Origin: Lingula anatina
Taxonomy: Eukaryota; Brachiopoda; Lingulata; Lingulida; Lingulidae
Direction of reading: 5' to 3'
Assembly: GCF_001039355.2 (NCBI RefSeq)
Contig: NW_019774103.1
Coordinates: 541,164 to 604,326, forward strand
Length of the DNA: 63,163 bases
The position numbers and the translations under genes were made by a program. Below the pieces are notes generated by a model. The model searched no databases. It was not told the origin of the DNA and saw nothing but the letters and a program-made list of their open reading frames with translations. Below, piece by piece: positions 44,508 to 57,186 of this stretch. The number at the start of each line of letters is the position of its first letter. Within the stretch, counting starts at the first letter, position 1.

Positions 44508-46034
44508 AAGGGCAATTTAATTGGCAGTGCTACACTACAGTCAATACAAAATCATTCATGGAGTCCAGCCATAACTTCATACAGATGATCCCTGAGATGC
44601 AAGTTCAAGAAAAGACATTATGTAAACCAATAATTTACTCGTACACCCCCAAGGTGTCGGCTTTTTCTTTGCTTGTCTTTAAATTAACGACTATACGCAC
44701 ACATGCATTTTACTGATATTCATAACTTACATATGGCGTATCATAACTGTGACACATACACACAATGTATTAAAAATTATAAGGAGAAAAATTTGGACAA
44801 AGTATGATACCTTTCTATAAACTATATCTTAATTTTCATATGGGGCGATTAGGTGGTTTTGGAAACGAACATATCTACTCGTACATGTATTTCGCTTTTA
44901 TCTCTATCTTTGGATGGTTTTGGCTGATGTATTATTATTTTGTTGTTGTTGTTGTTGTTGTTGATGTTTGTTGTTTTTTTGTTTTTCGATGAGGGGGGGG
45001 GAGCAATTTCGATAAGCAAATCTCACCAAAGTATCACACCAATTTAATAATTCCCACTTTTTCGAAAAAATAAATCACATGTATTATTATATGATCATCA
45101 ATTCCATGCATTTCTATCTTCTCTAGACTTGCAATAAGGGGTGTCGTTTTGTCAGGTTTAATTTAACTTTGATATTCATACATATTTGAAAACATGTTAT
45201 CTTTGCAAGCCATGTTAGTTTCATAATAAATAGATCCTATCTGAAGAGAGTAAACATGGTTTTGCCAATGAGCCATAACGGTTTGACCCTCCTTCAACGG
45301 TCTTTGATCACATCTCAGAAAGGGTGGAAACGTCATGCCAAATACGGAGAAACCCCTTAGTCTCCTTAGAGAAGATGGGCTGTCTTAATATCTTTTCAGA
45401 ATTACGAAAGAAACATATTTCGACATATTATGTTTGCCCTTAGGTCTCCAATTGATTGCGGTAGCGGTGCAATTTATACAATCCGCACGACATTGTAGCG
45501 TCGCATCTCTATTTTCACTTGCCAGTTTCGACACAAGATTTATAAAAGGTATATAAAACAAGTTTTGTAACTGATAACAATGATATGTATTACATAAGCC
45601 AAGTTTAAAACATTTAATCTTCAGCAATTGTAAAAAATGTCTATAAAACTTCGTAACTCGAGATCAGACATGAAGGTTCGTAACGGGGAGGGATGGTGAT
45701 GGGTTTTGGTTGGAGCGACCTAAATTGGAAATGAATTTTCGAAAATGCATTTGAATTTTGAAATTATGAAAACGGTAAAAGGATTAAAAGGGAAAAAAGT
45801 CACAAACGCGATTAATGTCCACCCCTTGGAGTATTCCTCACTGATTATTCGCCCCTTTTACCTTTCGTAAAACATATAAAATCCAGTCCGCCGATTCTTT
45901 GTAAATTTAATTTTGCTTTGCTTGTTTCTCTTTACTGTAGAAGTGTTACTAGTGATTTCGTTCGAGACTTCAGATGATTAAAAAAGGAAATGACATAGTA
46001 CCCTTGCACCTACTTGTCGGTACTTACCTTGAAC

Positions 46035-46300
46035 CAGTGGCGGATTTAGAGGGGGGGGTCAGGGGGTCCTGACCCCCCTTTGATTTAAAAAAAATCACAC
46101 CAATGGTCCCCTTTTGATATTATAATTTTGACTAGCTAAATCAAAGTTATAAATCGTACCAAATGGCACCGTTTGCCCTTTAAAATACCAATTTTTTCGG
46201 GGTCCTTAGGAGGGCCCGGACCCCACGCCAAGGGAGGGGGGGGGGTCGGCTTTGCATCCGCGGACCCCACCCCCTTCAAATAATCCTGGATCCGCCCCTG
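46035..46300. mobile_element. hAT-like MITE, 266 bp, with 8-bp TSD
   Basis: Termini CAGTGGCGGATTTAG and CTGGATCCGCCCCTG are flanked by a perfect 8-bp target duplication CCTTGAAC (46027-46034 and 46301-46308), diagnostic of the hAT superfamily. The interior carries a GGGGTCAGG/CCTGACCCC hairpin. Non-autonomous. Confidence 0.92.
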
Positions 46301-46368
46301 CCTTGAACCCGCTAACATAAACTGTTTTACGGAGAGTTCCTTGAGTGATTCCTACGCGAACAGCACAG

Positions 46369-46446
46369 TCCTTTTTTATTTTTATTTATTTATTTATTTA
46401 TTTTTATTTATTTATTTATTTATTTTTATTTATTTATTTATTTATT
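46369..46446. repeat. (TTTA)n microsatellite
   Basis: Imperfect TTTA run inside the duplicated upstream segment. The matching site in unit 3 (about 51892) has only a short T run, so it expanded after duplication. Confidence 0.9.
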
Positions 46447-48081
46447 TTTTGCAGAGATCACCACATCCACAAAACTAACCAAGTTGAAGCGGTGACAACC
46501 TTCAAATGTGCAGAACAAAATTGATTGCAAACACCAGTGATTGCGTCATTAGTGTACACGTCCGACGAGTGACCTGCCATTCTAACCAGTTCTGTTATAG
46601 AGGTTATACAATTCTTACCAACTTTTTTCATTACTTAGTGAGTTTAGTCCACTATCATAACGTGAAAATTGTTTATTGGTCATTGCTACAGTCACCTTTA
46701 TCAAAGGTGATGTGACATTTATCACACTGAAATTTTGAAATAATACTTATATCTCTAATTTTCAAAATATATCATTTTAACTAGTGTGTTAGGCCTATAG
46801 ATTCATTTCAATCGGTTGTTCAATATCCCCATCGCGAAAAAATGGACATTATAGGTTTAACTCTTAAAGCATAAATTCCTGTAAATAATAACATTGCGAA
46901 AGATGTCGATGGTAAGTTTAAACACACTCATCAGTTTGTTGTGCTCTCTCATCTTTCACTGCACACAGCACTGCATGGTTTAAAAATGGCTCACTGCACA
47001 TCGCTGGTAGGCGTGGCTACTGCTGAAAAGTTGGGTGTATTTCAGCTTGAGTAGTGTCAACTCTACAAGTTTCCAGTTGTTGCTATAGCAATAGTCCCTG
47101 GAGCAAGTTTGCCGTTACAAATTTGTCATCTCATAGCCTCGCCCTTCACTGTGAATTCACACCAACAGATCCCGAGCTACTAAATCAGGACACAGGTAAT
47201 GTCAGCGGTAATTCGACCACCTCAACCAAAGACTACTTCGATATTATGTATTTTTAAAAAATCTTATACAGTTGTCTTAGTGCGTAGTATTTTATGGGTC
47301 TGTTTCATAGTCCTAAGTCAATTAGCTTACTTCGGTCCCCATCTCAAGAACGCACGGTACCCTTAACTGTATCAGTGTAACAGAAGTGGTAGTCCTAGTA
47401 ATGGGATGTACGGGATCCTGTTTGATATATCAGTACAGGTTATGGTTTTCAGGCTCAGTATATGCTGTATATGGGACGACTGTCACCTGAAAAAGGTTAC
47501 CATTTCTTTCATACAAATGAACATTAATTAGATGTAATAGTAATAGCATACTCTTTGTACAGTTTGCGGATGTTAACATTCTGACGAATTTTAAAGAATT
47601 TCGCAAATAAACATTACATCTCCAAGTAATTGTATTAATTTTATAGTTTTTATAAACAATGAATGGTTTTATCATCACTTTATTGATCGCGTTATAAGAT
47701 ACTCGCCTGTGATATCAACTGGTATTCAGCACATAATCAGTATGCGGCGGTGCATGTATCTGTGTCTTTCTATGCAGTTCAGTATTGTACTAAGCGACCG
47801 ACCATAGATACGATATTCCCAGGTATGTGGAAAGAGTGATCCAGACCGTAACCAGACCGGTCACAATAATGCTTTCTTAACAAGTTCAATTAATTCAACG
47901 GTGACATGTCCACAGACAATGCTTTTTTCTTTTCACGCCCTCCAGTTTTTCATTTGATTGATAAATACTTTAGATTTATTGGAGGATTTCGTACGAACTT
48001 CCATCGCCCACTTGCCAATGTTGGCCTAGCAGTGACGGTCTGTGCACATACAAAGATCATAGTGCCGTTGAGATACAATTG

Positions 48082-48165
48082 GTAAGTCTAGGATATGGAC
48101 TCATGAAATATAGCAAAATTATCCAAATATATGTTAATATATTAAAATATTCTTTTCTAAATCAG
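48082..48165 (+). other. Leader intron of synthase copy 2 (84 bp)
   Basis: Near-consensus donor TTG|GTAAGT and acceptor TTTTCTAAATCAG. The 84 bp contain no in-frame stop after the ATG at 48102, so retention would extend the protein N-terminally. Copies 1 and 3 break that frame, so the intron reading is preferred. Confidence 0.6.
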
Positions 48166-48183
48166 GCGCACTCCATTGGCAGC

Positions 48184-49488
48184 ATGAAGACCCTAACGTT
48201 TGGTTCCATGTGGTACAAACTATTCCATTCCACTCCCCCATTCCAGCCATTTACAATAACAAAGCGACATCTGGGAAGCGGACTACCAGGGGACTACGCA
48301 CGGGAATTGGCCGCTTTGGCCAAAAGGGCCTACTCCCCGTTCGAGAATCTAGACAAATCAAAATTCCACGTGGACTTCTACTCTTCGGACTATTTGGGGC
48401 TTGGGCTTAACCAGGAGCTGAACCAGACACATGCAGACGCCATTCTCCGTGCTGGTATGGACCACAACGTTTCCTGTGTTGTTTCTCACCCTGCCAACTC
48501 CCCGGTAAAAGATACAGAACTGGCCTTGGCTCGGTGGTTAAAAAGTGAAGCCGCTGTCGTCACCTACTCATGTGCAACCGCAAACATCGGCGTCATGGAG
48601 ATCTTACTCAAAGGTAACGATCGTCCCATTTACATGGACCATTACGCCCACATGACCCTCAAGACGGCGCTGTCCGTTGCTGAGGCCTCGTCGCGATTGA
48701 AGCTGTTTCGGCACAATGACATGGACCATCTTCGTTTTCGGATAGAAAAAGCTGGGAGTGGAGTTGTCGCCGTGGATTCGATATACAGTGTTAACGGAGA
48801 AGAAGCACCGATGGCAGAATTGGTAGAGTTGTGCCGCCGTCTGGATTGCATCCTTGTCGTTGATGAGAGTCATGCTGTTGGGGTTGTTGGAGATGCGGGC
48901 GAAGGCCTGGTAGCCCATCTAGGGCTAGAAAACGGCGTTCATGTAAGAACGGCGTCCTTGTCTAAGGCTCTATCGTGTCAAAATGGTGTTGTTGCAAGCA
49001 GCAAGGAAGTCACGGACTGCTACAACAGCGCGACCACGTTAGCCTTATTCAGCGAGAATGTACAAACCCCCAGCGCTGTCAAAGTCAAAAAGGCGATAGA
49101 GTTAGCAATACTGGCAACCCAACAGCGGGATGACTTGCGAAATCTTTCCCAATCATTTCAGCAACAGCTTAAAGAAGCCGGCTATCCAGTAACAGGAAAC
49201 GCAAACCATCCGATAGTGTCTCTGGTGGTTGGTGACCAGGAAAGGGCGATGTATACACATAATGTGCTTTGCTCCAACGGAATCTTCCCGATGATCTTTT
49301 TATATCCCGCCACTCCAAGGAACGAGGCCTTGATGAGATTTGTCATCAACCAGCATGTGACGCCAGAGAAGGTAGCATACACCGTTAAAACATTGAAGGA
49401 CCTCAGTCAAGACCTGAAGCCATGGACATGGGCTGGGAAACAGAGAAATAAAAAGCAGAATATAGAAAACAGTTCCAACTTAGAATAA
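48184..49488 (+). CDS. CqsA-like alpha-oxoamine synthase, copy 2 (434 aa)
   Basis: Paralogue of copy 1, well over 90% identical, with all catalytic residues kept (H156, D227, H230, K261 in TASLSKAL). It differs from copy 1 mainly at the N-terminal ten residues, around residues 359-381 (NGIFPMIFLYPATPRNEA against NGIFPWVFGYPATPRNGA) and in the last 15 residues. Intact and uninterrupted. The leader here has a better donor (GTAAGT) than copies 1 and 3 but lacks the polypyrimidine acceptor seen further upstream in those copies, so its 5' leader may be organised differently. Confidence 0.88.
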   Translation: MKTLTFGSMWYKLFHSTPPFQPFTITKRHLGSGLPGDYARELAALAKRAYSPFENLDKSKFHVDFYSSDYLGLGLNQELNQTHADAILRAGMDHNVSCVVSHPANSPVKDTELALARWLKSEAAVVTYSCATANIGVMEILLKGNDRPIYMDHYAHMTLKTALSVAEASSRLKLFRHNDMDHLRFRIEKAGSGVVAVDSIYSVNGEEAPMAELVELCRRLDCILVVDESHAVGVVGDAGEGLVAHLGLENGVHVRTASLSKALSCQNGVVASSKEVTDCYNSATTLALFSENVQTPSAVKVKKAIELAILATQQRDDLRNLSQSFQQQLKEAGYPVTGNANHPIVSLVVGDQERAMYTHNVLCSNGIFPMIFLYPATPRNEALMRFVINQHVTPEKVAYTVKTLKDLSQDLKPWTWAGKQRNKKQNIENSSNLE

Positions 49489-51101
49489 GTGATTTTAATT
49501 GAAAGGGTCATTTGACAGTGCTTCTCTGCAGTCAATATAAAATCATTAATGGACTCCAGTCATAACTTCAAATAGATGATGCCTGAGATGCGAGCTCGAG
49601 AAAGATCTTAGCTCTGTCCAGCATGTACATTATGTAAACCAACAATTTAATCGAAAACTCTCAAGCTGCAGATTTTTCTTTGTTTGTCTTCGAATGAAAG
49701 ACAATGAAAAAAACAACAACTAGGAGAAATATAAACATATAAGCATAAATACTTGTGAAATTGTATGAAAAAGGCAGTCGGTGAATAAACGTTCCAAAGC
49801 TCCAGACAGTCATCGTCCTTCCCTCACTTATAACAGACGATTACACCCGCATACGTATCTTCACTTCCAAGTTATACGTTCTATTCATAACTTAAATTTG
49901 GCGTATCATGCCTTTGAGGCATACACACAAATCATTTTAAAAAATACAAAGAGCAAAAATTTAGATGACATATGAGACATTCCAAAAAACTATATTTGAA
50001 TTTGCGTGGTAGGAGATTAGGTGATTTTGGAAGCAAACATATCTACTCCTATTTAGTTTTTATCTCTCACTTTGGATGGTAATGGCTGATGTATTATTGT
50101 TTTTTTTTTTTTTCTGACACGTGTAAAACACATGCACTCTAAGGATGGGTATGGTCCAAGAACGAGTAATTCAAATAATATTTTAACTATTTTTAATTCA
50201 AAACAAGTCTCTTAGAAATAATCTAATAAGGAAATGTTGAATGGTGGCTTGCAACATGAGAATGGAAAATTCCTTGTAATCACGCAAAGACAATGGAAAG
50301 AAAGCAAGTAAATGTGTGATCAGTACGGAGAAATATAAATATATAAGCATAAATACTTGTGAAATTGTATGAAAAAAGCAGTCGGTGAATAAACGTTCGA
50401 AAGCTCCAGACAGTCGTCGTCCTTCTCTCACTTATAACAGAACGATTACACCCGCATACGTATTTTCACTTCCAAGTTATACGTTCTATTCATAACTTAA
50501 ATTTGGCGTATCATGCCCCTGAGGCAAACACATAAATCATTTTGAAAAATACAAAGAGCAAAAATTTGCAAAAGGTATGAGACATTCCAAAAAACTTATA
50601 TTGGAAAGTGCGTGATAGGAGATTTCGGGGGTTTTTGGAAACAAACATACCAGTATTTTGTTTTTATCTCTCACTTAAACCCCCAAGTCTCCTTAAAGAA
50701 GATGGGCTGTTTTAACATCTTTTCACAATTACGAAAGAAACTTATTTCGACATATTTTGTTTGCCGTTAGATGATGCCTGAGATGCAAGTTTAGGAAAAG
50801 TCTTAGCTCTCTCCAGCATGTACATTATGTAAACCAACAATTTACTCGAAAACTTCCAGGCTGTAGGCTTTTTCTTTGCTAGTCTTCGAATTAACGATTA
50901 TACGCACACACGTATTTTCACTTCCAAATTATATCTGATATTCATAACTTACATATGGCGTATCATAACTTTGACGCATACACACAATGTATTTAAAAAT
51001 TTGGACAAAGTATTATACATTACCATAAACAATATTTTAATTTGCATATGGGTAATTAGGTGGTTTTGGAAACGGACATATTTACTCGCATTTCGCTTTT
51101 A

Positions 51102-51190
51102 NNNNNNNNNNNNNNNNNNNNNNNNNNNNNNNNNNNNNNNNNNNNNNNNNNNNNNNNNNNNNNNNNNNNNNNNNNNNNNNNNNNNNNNNN
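51102..51190. other. Assembly gap (89 N)
   Basis: Lies in the repetitive spacer downstream of copy 2, where tandem sequence would hinder assembly. Confidence 0.98.
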
Positions 51191-51215
51191 ATTTTCAAAT
51201 AAACCTCCTGACGAT

Positions 51216-51240
51216 CGGGCATACCTTCTGGGTATGCCCG
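51216..51240. repeat. Perfect 10-bp stem hairpin
   Basis: CGGGCATACC, a five-base loop, then GGTATGCCCG, 26 bases right of the gap. Possibly the end of an element lost in the gap. Confidence 0.6.
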
Positions 51241-51587
51241 TGAAACTCGGAGTCGGGGTTATTGCATGTCTTTTGTTTATTTATTTATTTATTTATTTAT
51301 TTTAATTGTGTACAAATGCTCCGTACTGTTGAGCACTCTGTACCACACTTACGCTTTTTTTTTTTTTTTTTTTTTTTTTGTGAGGGCATTTTCGATAAGC
51401 AAATCTCACCAAAGTCTCACATCAATTTAATAATCCCCATCTTTCCAAAAACGGTCTTTGATCACATCTCAGAAAGGGTGGAAACGTCATGCCAAATACG
51501 GAGAAACACCTTAGTCGCCTTAGAGAAGATGGGCTGTCTTAACATCTTTTCACAATTACGAAAGAAACTTATGTCGACTTCGATTTT

Positions 51588-51821
51588 TTAAATGACACTA
51601 ATGGTCCCCTCTTGATATTATAATTTTGACTAGCTGAATCATAGTTCTAAACCGCACCAAATGGCACCGTTCACTCTCTAAAATACCAATTTTTTCGGGG
51701 CCTTTAAGCGGCCCCGGAACCTCACGCCAAGGGGGGTGGGGTGGGGGGTGGGGGTGGGTGGAGGTCGGGTTCTCATCCGCAGACCCCCCCCCCCCTTCAA
51801 ATAATCCTGGATCCGCCCCTG
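51588..51821. mobile_element. 5'-truncated copy of the 46035 hAT-like MITE
   Basis: Matches 46035-46300 from its middle to its right end (CTGGATCCGCCCCTG) and is followed by the same CCTTGAAC CCGCTAAC flank. It is therefore the same insertion carried along by unit duplication and later truncated on the left. Confidence 0.85.
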
Positions 51822-52945
51822 CCTTGAACCCGCTAACATAAACTGTTTTACAGAGTTCCTTGGGTGATTCCTACGCGAACAGCACAGTCCTTTTTTTTTT
51901 TGCAGAGATCACCACATCCACAAAAGTACCCAAGCTCTCTCTCTCTTGAGTTCTTTTTTTAAGTTGAAGAGGTGACAACCTTTCAATGTGCAGAACAAAA
52001 TTGATTGCAAACACCAGTGATTGCGTCATTAGTGTACAAGTCCGACGAGTGACCTGCCATTCTGCCCAGTTCTGTTATAGAGGTTATACAATTCTTACCA
52101 ATTTTTTTTCATTACTCAATGAGTTTAGTCCACTTTCATAACGTGAAAATTGTTTACTGGTCATTGCTACAGTCAGCTTTCTCAAACTCTTTAAGTGTAA
52201 ATTCCTTTAAATAATAACATTGCGAAAGATGTGGATGGTTTTAAACACATTCTTCAATTTTTTGTGCTTTCACATCTTTCACTGCACACAGAACTGCATG
52301 GTTTAAAATGGGTCACTGCACATCGCCGGTAGGCGTGGCTACTGCTGAAAAATTGGTTGTAATGTCAGCTTGAGTAATGCCAACTCTACAAGTTTCCAAT
52401 TGTCGCTATAGCAATAGGCCCTGGAGCAAGTTCGCCGTTACAAATTTGTCATCTCATAGCCTTGTCCTTCACTGTATTTCTCACCAACAGATCCCGAGCA
52501 ACGAAATCAGGACACAGGTAATGTCAGGGGTAATTCGACTACTTCAACCAAAGACTTCTTCAAAATTATGTATTTTTAAAAATTCTTATACAATTGTCTT
52601 AGTGCGTTGTATTTTATGGGTCTGTTTCACCCTAAGTCAATTAACCTACTTCGGTCCCCATCTCACGTACGCACAGTACCCTTAACTATATCAGTGTAAC
52701 AGGAATGTTAGTCCTAGTAGTGGGATGTACGGGATCCTGTTTGATATATCAATGCAGGTTAGGGTTGTCAGGCTCAGTATATACTGTATTTGGGACGACT
52801 GTCACCTGAAAAAGGTAACGTGAAACTGACTGCGGTTTCTAGAGGATTACCATTTCTTTCATACAAATTAGTATTATTTAGATGTAATAACAGGTGGTAG
52901 ATTATAAAGGGAAAATGGTACTTTATTTCTTCTTTTACATTCTAG

Positions 52946-53057
52946 AGTTCGATTGACATTTAGTGATACAAGTGGTTAGTCTAGGATATGGACTCATGAA
53001 ATATAGCAAAATTATCCAAATATATGTTAATATATTAGAATATTCTTTCTAAATCAG
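52946..53057 (+). other. Leader mini-exon and 83-bp intron of synthase copy 3
   Basis: A possible untranslated exon at 52946-52974 lies between acceptor TTTACATTCTAG and donor G|GTTAGT. The intron runs 52975-53057, ending TTTCTAAATCAG. It is one base shorter than in copies 1 and 2, which confirms that this stretch is not under coding constraint. Confidence 0.55.
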
Positions 53058-53076
53058 GCGCACTCCATTGGCTAAC

Positions 53077-54375
53077 ATGAAGACCTCACTGTTTTGTTCC
53101 ATGTGGTACAAACTATTCCATTCCACTCCCCCATTCCAGCCATTTACAATAACAAAGCGACATCTGGGAAGCGGACTACCAGGGGACTACGTAAGGGAAT
53201 TGGCCACTTTGTTCAATAGGGCCTACTCCCCGTTCGAGAATCTAGACAAATCAAAATTCCACGTGGACTTCTACTCTTCGGACTATTTGGGACTTGGGCT
53301 TAACAAGGAACTGAACCAGACACATGCAGACGCCATTCTGCGTGCTGGTATGGACCACAACGTATCCTCTATTGTTTCTCACCCACCTAACTCCCCGGTA
53401 AAAGATACAGAACTGGCCTTGGCTCGGTGGTTAAAAAGTGAAGCCGCTGTCCTCACCTACACATGTGCAACCGCAAACATCGGCGTCATAGAGATCTTAC
53501 TCAAAGGTAACGATCGCCCCATCTACATGGACCATTACGCCCACATGACCTTCAAGACGGCGGTGTCCGTTGCTGAGGCCTCGTCGCGATTGAAGCTGTT
53601 TCGGCACAATGACATGGACCATCTTCGTTCTCGGATAGAAAAAGCTGGGAGCGGAGTTGTCGTCGTGGATTCGATATACAGTACTAACGGAGATGAAGCA
53701 CCGATGGCAGAATTGGTAGAGTTGTGCCACCGTCTGGATTGCATCCTCGTCGTTGATGAGAGCCATGCTGTTGGGGTTGTGGGAGATGCAGGCGAGGGCC
53801 TGGTAGCCCATCTAGGGCTAGAAGACGGCGTTCATGTTAGAACGGCGTCCTTGGCTAAGGCTCTATCGTGTCAAAATGGTGTTGCTGCAAGCAGCAAGGA
53901 AGTCACAGACTGCTTCAACAACGCGACCACATTAGCCGTATTCAGCCAGAATGTACAAACCCCCAGCGCTGTCAAAGTCAAAAAGGCGATAGAGTTAGCA
54001 ATACTGGCAACCCAACAGCGGGATGACTTGCGAAATCTTTCCCAATCATTTCGGCAACAGCTTAAAGAAGCCGGCTATCCAGTAACAGGAAACGCAAACC
54101 ATCCGATAGTGTCTCTGATGGTTGGTGACCAGGAAAGGGCGATGTATACACATAATGTGCTTTGCTCCTATGGAATCTTCCCGTTGATTTTTTTATATCC
54201 CACCACTCCAAAGAACGAGGCCTTGATGAGATTTGTCATCAACCAGTACGTGACGCCAGAGAAGGTAGCATACACCGTTAAAACATTGAAGGATCTCAGA
54301 CAAGACCTGAAGCCATGGACATGGGCTGGGGAACAGAGGAATAAAAAGCAGAATATAGAAAACAGTTCGAACTAA
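53077..54375 (+). CDS. CqsA-like alpha-oxoamine synthase, copy 3 (432 aa)
   Basis: Third intact paralogue, the most diverged of the three. Catalytic H156, D227, H230 and K261 are kept. Differences from copy 1 include STNGDEAPM for SVNGEEAPM, FNNATTLAVFSQN for YNSATTLALFSEN, and YGIFPLIFLYPTTPKNEA for NGIFPWVFGYPATPRNGA near residues 365-381. The ATG at 53077 is the first true ATG in frame after the leader intron; a TTG three codons earlier is not used. No frameshift or stop. Confidence 0.88.
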   Translation: MKTSLFCSMWYKLFHSTPPFQPFTITKRHLGSGLPGDYVRELATLFNRAYSPFENLDKSKFHVDFYSSDYLGLGLNKELNQTHADAILRAGMDHNVSSIVSHPPNSPVKDTELALARWLKSEAAVLTYTCATANIGVIEILLKGNDRPIYMDHYAHMTFKTAVSVAEASSRLKLFRHNDMDHLRSRIEKAGSGVVVVDSIYSTNGDEAPMAELVELCHRLDCILVVDESHAVGVVGDAGEGLVAHLGLEDGVHVRTASLAKALSCQNGVAASSKEVTDCFNNATTLAVFSQNVQTPSAVKVKKAIELAILATQQRDDLRNLSQSFRQQLKEAGYPVTGNANHPIVSLMVGDQERAMYTHNVLCSYGIFPLIFLYPTTPKNEALMRFVINQYVTPEKVAYTVKTLKDLRQDLKPWTWAGEQRNKKQNIENSSN

Positions 54376-57185
54376 GAATAAGTGATTTTAATTAAAAGGG
54401 TAATTTGACAGTGCTTCTCTGCAGTCAATATAAAATCATTTATGGAGTCCAGTGAAAACTGAGATGCGGGCTCGAGAAAAGTCTTAGCTCTTAATTTCAT
54501 CGAAAACCTCCAAGCTGCAAGTTTTTTTTAATGAACTGTTGTAAGGCAAATGACATACACTTTCACTAATTGAAGATAATTATTAAAACGAAATCAAATG
54601 AGATAAAGGATAGGGAATTATTGAGTGCAAGTTAAATTTCTTCCTGAGTCCACAAGTGTAGAAAATGTTTTCGTGGTAGGAAAAAGAGAGAACATGTTTA
54701 AGTCACATATTGTTCGATTGATTGGTTAATTTCTCAAAAGATTTGCAAATTTCTGACACTTGTAAAACACATGCAATCTAAGGATAGGTATGGTCTAAAA
54801 ATGAGTAATTCAAATAAAATTTTAAATATTTTAAATTCAAAACAAGTCTCTTAGAAATAACCTAATAAGGAAATGTTGAATGGTGGCTTGCAACATGAGA
54901 ATGGAAGATTCCTTTTAATCATGCAAAGACAACGAAAAATAAGAACTAAATGCGTGATCAATACGGAGAAATATAAATATATAAATATAAATACTTGTGA
55001 AATTGTATGAAAAAGGCAGTCGGTGAATAAACGTTCGAAACCTCCAGACAGTCGTCGTCCTTCCCTCACTTATAACAGAACGTTTATATCCACTTACGTA
55101 TTTTCACTTCCAAATTATACGTTCTATTCATAACTTAAATTTGGCGTATCATGCCTTTGAGGCATACGCACAAAGCATTTTAAAAAATACAAAGAGCAAA
55201 AATTTAGATTACGTATGAGACATTCCAAAAAACTATATTTGAATTTGCGTGATAGGAGATTAGGTGATTTTGGAAATTAACATATCTACTCGTATTTCGT
55301 TTTTATCTCTCACTTTGTATGGCAATGGCTGATATATTATTGTTTTTTTCTGACATGTGTAAAACGCATGCAATCTAAGGATGGGTATGGTCCATGAATG
55401 AGTAATTCAAATAATAATTTAAATATTTTTAATTCAAAACAAGTCTCTTACAATTAATCTTATAAGGATATGTTGAATGGTGGCTTGCAACATGAGGATG
55501 GAGGATTCCTTGTAATCACGCATAGGCTATGTAAAAAACAAGTAAATGTGTAATCAGTGCGGAGAATTATAAATATATAAATATAAATACTTGTGAAATT
55601 GTATGAAAAAGGGAGTAGGTGAATAAACTTTCGAAAGCTCCAGACAGTCGTCGTCCTTCCCTCACTTATAACAGACGATTACACCCGCATACGTATTTTC
55701 ACTTCCAAATTATACGTTATATTCATAACTTAAATTTGGCGTATCATGCCTTTGAGGCATACACACAAAGCATTTTAAAAAATACAAAGAGCAAAAATTT
55801 GGACAACGTATGAGACATTCCAAAAAACTATATTTGAATTTGCGTGGTAGGAGATTAGGTGATTTTGGAAACAAACATATCTACTCGTATTTCTTTTTTA
55901 TCTCTCACCTTGGATGGTAATGGCTGATGTATTATTCTTTTTGTGTGTTTGTGTGGGGAGGGGGGTAAGCATTTTCGATCGGCAACTCTCACTAAGTCTC
56001 ATATCAATTTAATAATTCCCACCGTTTCAAAAGAATAAATCACATGTATTATTTATCATTTCCATACATAACAATCTTCCCTGGCTTTGCAACCTGCAAT
56101 AAGGGGTGCCGTTTTGTCAGGTTTAATTTAACTTTGATATTCATATATATATTTAAAAACATGTTATCTTAGCACGCTATGTTAGTTTCATAATAAATAG
56201 ATCCTATCTGTAGAGAGTAAAACATGGTTTTGCCAATAAGCCATCACGGTTTGACACTCCTTCAAAAGTCTTTGATCACATCTGAGGAAGGTTGGAAGCG
56301 TCATGCCAAATACGGAGAAAACCCTTAGTCACCTTAGAGAAGATGGGCTGTCTTAACATCTGTTCACAATTACGAAAGAAACTTATGTCGACATACTTAG
56401 TTTGCCGTTAGGCTTCCAATTGATTGCGGTAGCGGTGCAATTAAATACAATCCGCACGACAATGCAGCGTCGCATTTGTATTTTCACTTGCCTGTTTCGA
56501 CACAAGATTTACAAAAAGTGAATTTTTAAAAATCAGTATAAACAAGTTTTGTAACTGATAACAATGATATGTAGTACATAAGTCAAGTTAAAAACATTTA
56601 AACTTCAGCAATTGTAAAAATGTCTATTAAATTTCGAAACTCGAGATCAATAATGGAGGTTCGCAACTGGGAGGGATCGTAATGGATTTTGGTTGGAGGA
56701 TCCTTAATTGGAAAAAAATTTGGAAAACGCATTTGAATTTTGAAATTATGAAAACGGTTAAAGGATTAAAAGGGATAAAAGTCACAATTAATATCCACCC
56801 CTTGGCGTATTCCTCAGTGATTAGTCGCCCCTTTTGCCTTTCGTAAAACATGAAATCGAGTCCTCTGATTCTTTGTGAATTTAATTTTGTTTTGCTTGTT
56901 GCTTTCTTTTTACTGTAGAAGTGTTATTAGTGATTTTGTTCTCGACTCAAGATGATTAAAAAAAAGAGATGATATAGTACCCTTGGACCTACTTGTCAGT
57001 ACTTACCCGCTAACATCCAGGTAGGATATAATTATTCTGCAGTTTCTGATTGCTCACCGATCTAACTTCAGAAAACTTGAATACAAGACTGAGGAAAGAG
57101 TGGAGTTTTTTAGGGGTAAAGCAAGTGAAACTAAAACCTTGCTCTCCAGGTTCCCTGGCAGTTTTACCTGAAGCATACAGAAATA
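54376..57185. other. Spacer downstream of copy 3
   Basis: Non-coding. Contains an internal direct duplication of about 597 bp (for example around 54877 and 55474). It ends at a single N at 57186. The whole block is nearly identical to 58082-60855. Confidence 0.75.
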
Positions 57186-57186
57186 N

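Larger units (their letters stand above)
44508..48081. other. Array spacer between copies 1 and 2
   Basis: Non-coding sequence homologous to the other spacers: 3' flank (44520-45000), a part shared with units 3 and 4 (45006-46020), a hAT-like MITE (46035-46300), a microsatellite, and about 1.6 kb of upstream sequence shared with 40430-42570 before copy 1. No other gene supported. Confidence 0.7.
49489..52945. other. Array spacer between copies 2 and 3
   Basis: Two related ~190-bp blocks (49780-49975 and 50389-50585, about 608 bp apart), an 89-base gap, a remnant of the hAT-like MITE, and upstream sequence shared with units 1 and 2. Short 64-77 codon frames recur here and in other spacers but vary in frame and length and are not called. 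Confidence 0.65.

Noticed and set aside
48079-48183. Longer in-frame N-terminus for synthase copy 2
   Set aside because: It lies in the leader intron, which has good GT/AG sites. Copies 1 and 3 carry a frame shift or stop there, so it is not conserved protein.
49781-49975. Repeated ~64-codon frames in array spacers (also 55619-55813, 59293-59487)
   Set aside because: They are parts of a duplicated non-coding block. Other copies of the block (50389-50585, 55026-55215) are frame-broken and no domain is visible.
43191-54375. Bacterial contamination as the source of the synthase genes
   Set aside because: The genes sit in spacers with eukaryotic MITEs and microsatellites, have spliceable leader introns, and are on the same contigs as animal sequence.
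57050-57186. Apparent N-terminal extension of synthase copy 4
   Set aside because: It is spacer sequence translated through a single N; the same spacer at 60715-60855 is not followed by the gene.
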